A stretch of DNA of 64,000 bases, taken from Polytrichum commune (taxonomy: Eukaryota > Streptophyta > Polytrichopsida > Polytrichales > Polytrichaceae). Location: assembly GCA_950295325.1 (NCBI GenBank), contig OX485807.1:39710440-39774439 (forward strand), in the 5' to 3' direction. The notes beneath the pieces were generated by a model. The model did not search any database and was not told where the DNA came from. It saw only the letters and a list, made by a program, of their open reading frames with translations. Shown in pieces: positions 62,765 to 64,000 of this stretch (positions within the stretch are counted from its first letter, which is position 1; each line of letters begins with the position of its first letter). Made by a program: the position numbers and the translations under genes.

Positions 62765-63558
62765 ACCAAGTCAAATTTCACTTTTGGTACTTGTTGGGGA
62801 CTACACCGTTTATGGTGTTGATGTCATGTACATTAATTTCGAAGGGCCTAAACTAGATGTCCAAAGGTCTGAAAGTGCCACGCCCATTAATTGTCAATAT
62901 AATACTATTTGTTAAAATAATTTTTTTTAAAGTTATTATACTTAGCGTAGCATATTGGGATACTTGAGATGATAGATTATGCATTTTAGTATGCAAGGGG
63001 AAGATATTATTGATCGTACTCATGGCAAGTGTCAATACATTTCAGTATGCAAGAGGAGGATATTCTTGAACGTATTAATATCAAGTATCATTTGTGTACA
63101 CTTCAGTCACATTGTAGACCATCACGTAACATAGGCACGCACTTCATAACACTATTGAACATACTCATGCCAAGATATTAATAAGTGCATTTGAACACCG
63201 AGTGTCATGAGGTGGCACGAATGATTGAGTTGTTGATCATTAGTGTCACCTAACATACGCCTCAAAATTGTGTAAATGACACTCTTATGCATGTGACACT
63301 AAATACCTTAAACGATGTACAATGTATATGATATTTAGCATCACTTACTATTGGGAACTACACAATCGCTATAACTATTTATCGAGAATGTAACATCTTA
63401 CCAAGTAAAGTCATTTATGCTCTATAATGCTTGACCAACCTAACAACCTTTCGCCAGTAAAAACTAGACTCCTGAATAAGAAGTCTTACTACATTGCGTG
63501 GCTCCAAACAATAAGCGACACTAAAGACCACAAAACGGTGTAGTACAAACCATTACGT
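62765..63558. other. No gene recognised
   Basis: AT-rich sequence with short direct echoes (for example GTATGCAAG(A/G)GGA at about 62990 and 63045). Nothing coding. Confidence 0.4.
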
Positions 63559-63567
63559 GTGCCATAG

Positions 63568-63798
63568 CTATGATCGGAGAGAACCGGCAGTTAGTTACAG
63601 ATGAACCGGTTGAGTTTGAGAATTAACCGGTTGAAGTTTATCAAGACTACAGGAAAATTACCAACCATTTTAGAGGAATTCATAGAATATACCCCAATTT
63701 AATAAAGGAAAACCGAAAGATGTCAACAACATGTAACCGGTTGGACTTGCAAACACATGGATCTCAACCGATTATGCCCAAAAAATTTCCCCATCACT
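63568..63798. mobile_element. MITE copy with 9-bp TSD, 231 bp
   Basis: Flanked by GTGCCATAG at 63559-63567 and 63799-63807. The same family as the element at 59472, closely similar and in the same orientation (AACCGGCAGTTAGTTACA, TATACCCCAATTTAATAAAG and other shared blocks). Ends are CTATGATCGGAGAGA and, on the reverse strand, AGTGATGGGGAAA. Confidence 0.8.
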
Positions 63799-63807
63799 GT
63801 GCCATAG

Positions 63808-64000
63808 AACGTAGTGATGGGTGCCTTCAATAAGTTAAGGGTTAGTAATAATCCCCTTTATTTTTTTGTAGGCCATCGTAAATTGTGTTGTAAAGCGGTG
63901 GACTCGCACACAAAATACACAGGTCGCCCTTTGTTAGAATATGCCGCTTGGATATTATTTCCTTTAAATATAGTAAACACTAAAAAGCTTCTTGAATTGT
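63808..64000. other. Window edge, nothing recognised
   Basis: Short AT-rich stretch to the end of the window. Confidence 0.4.

Noticed and set aside
59472-63798. The two 230-bp direct copies read as LTRs of a 4.3-kb retroelement
   Set aside because: Each copy has its own distinct 9-bp flanking duplication, so they inserted separately, and nothing between them resembles gag or pol.

Overview
The window looks like nuclear DNA from a land plant. It is AT-rich, with two split genes set in a large amount of transposon debris. Two things point to a plant: a phosphatase-only DNA 3'-phosphatase of the plant ZDP type with a PARP-like zinc finger, and a RelA/SpoT homologue of the plant HD-synthetase-TGS type. 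A short TTTAGGG-type telomere-like tract agrees. The mix of Helitron, PIF/Harbinger, a piggyBac-like relic and gene-poor spacing would fit a non-seed plant (moss, liverwort, lycophyte or fern), but that narrower placement is only an inference.

Layout. 0.4-0.6 kb: fragment of a SAL1/HAL2-like nucleotidase exon. 1.7-2.5 kb: degenerate tandem repeat. 4.4-8.5 kb: decayed autonomous Helitron (Rep plus PIF1-type helicase). 8.6-12.2 kb: a patchwork of a MYND half-finger, two exons of 2-oxoglutarate dehydrogenase E1 in antisense, an unrecognised 209-aa split gene and a GIY-YIG-like exon. 12.5-13.2 kb: reverse-strand LTR retrotransposon remnant (gag, primer-binding site, doubled TATA box). 17.4-22.2 kb: complete 12-exon ZDP gene. 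24.6-27.6 kb and 56.9-59.1 kb: related repeat nests. 32.2-36.2 kb: a bounded PIF/Harbinger transposon with matching TAA target duplications, a DDE transposase carrying one stop, and an intact two-exon Myb/SANT-like gene. 41.5-52.2 kb: complete 18-exon RSH gene. 53.2 kb: tRNA-related SINE. 55 kb: piggyBac-like relic. 59.5 and 63.6 kb: two copies of a 9-bp-TSD MITE. 61.7-62.8 kb: a 1.1-kb foldback element whose arms are arrays of mini-hairpins.

The two host genes act in unrelated processes: repair of DNA 3' ends, and chloroplast (p)ppGpp metabolism. Both chain in frame across every proposed splice junction, so they are probably functional. The most unusual structures are the hairpin-array foldback element; a TIR family with G-tract ends and 8-bp target duplications, each copy having a recognisable empty site elsewhere in the window; and the gene-fragment patchwork beside the Helitron.
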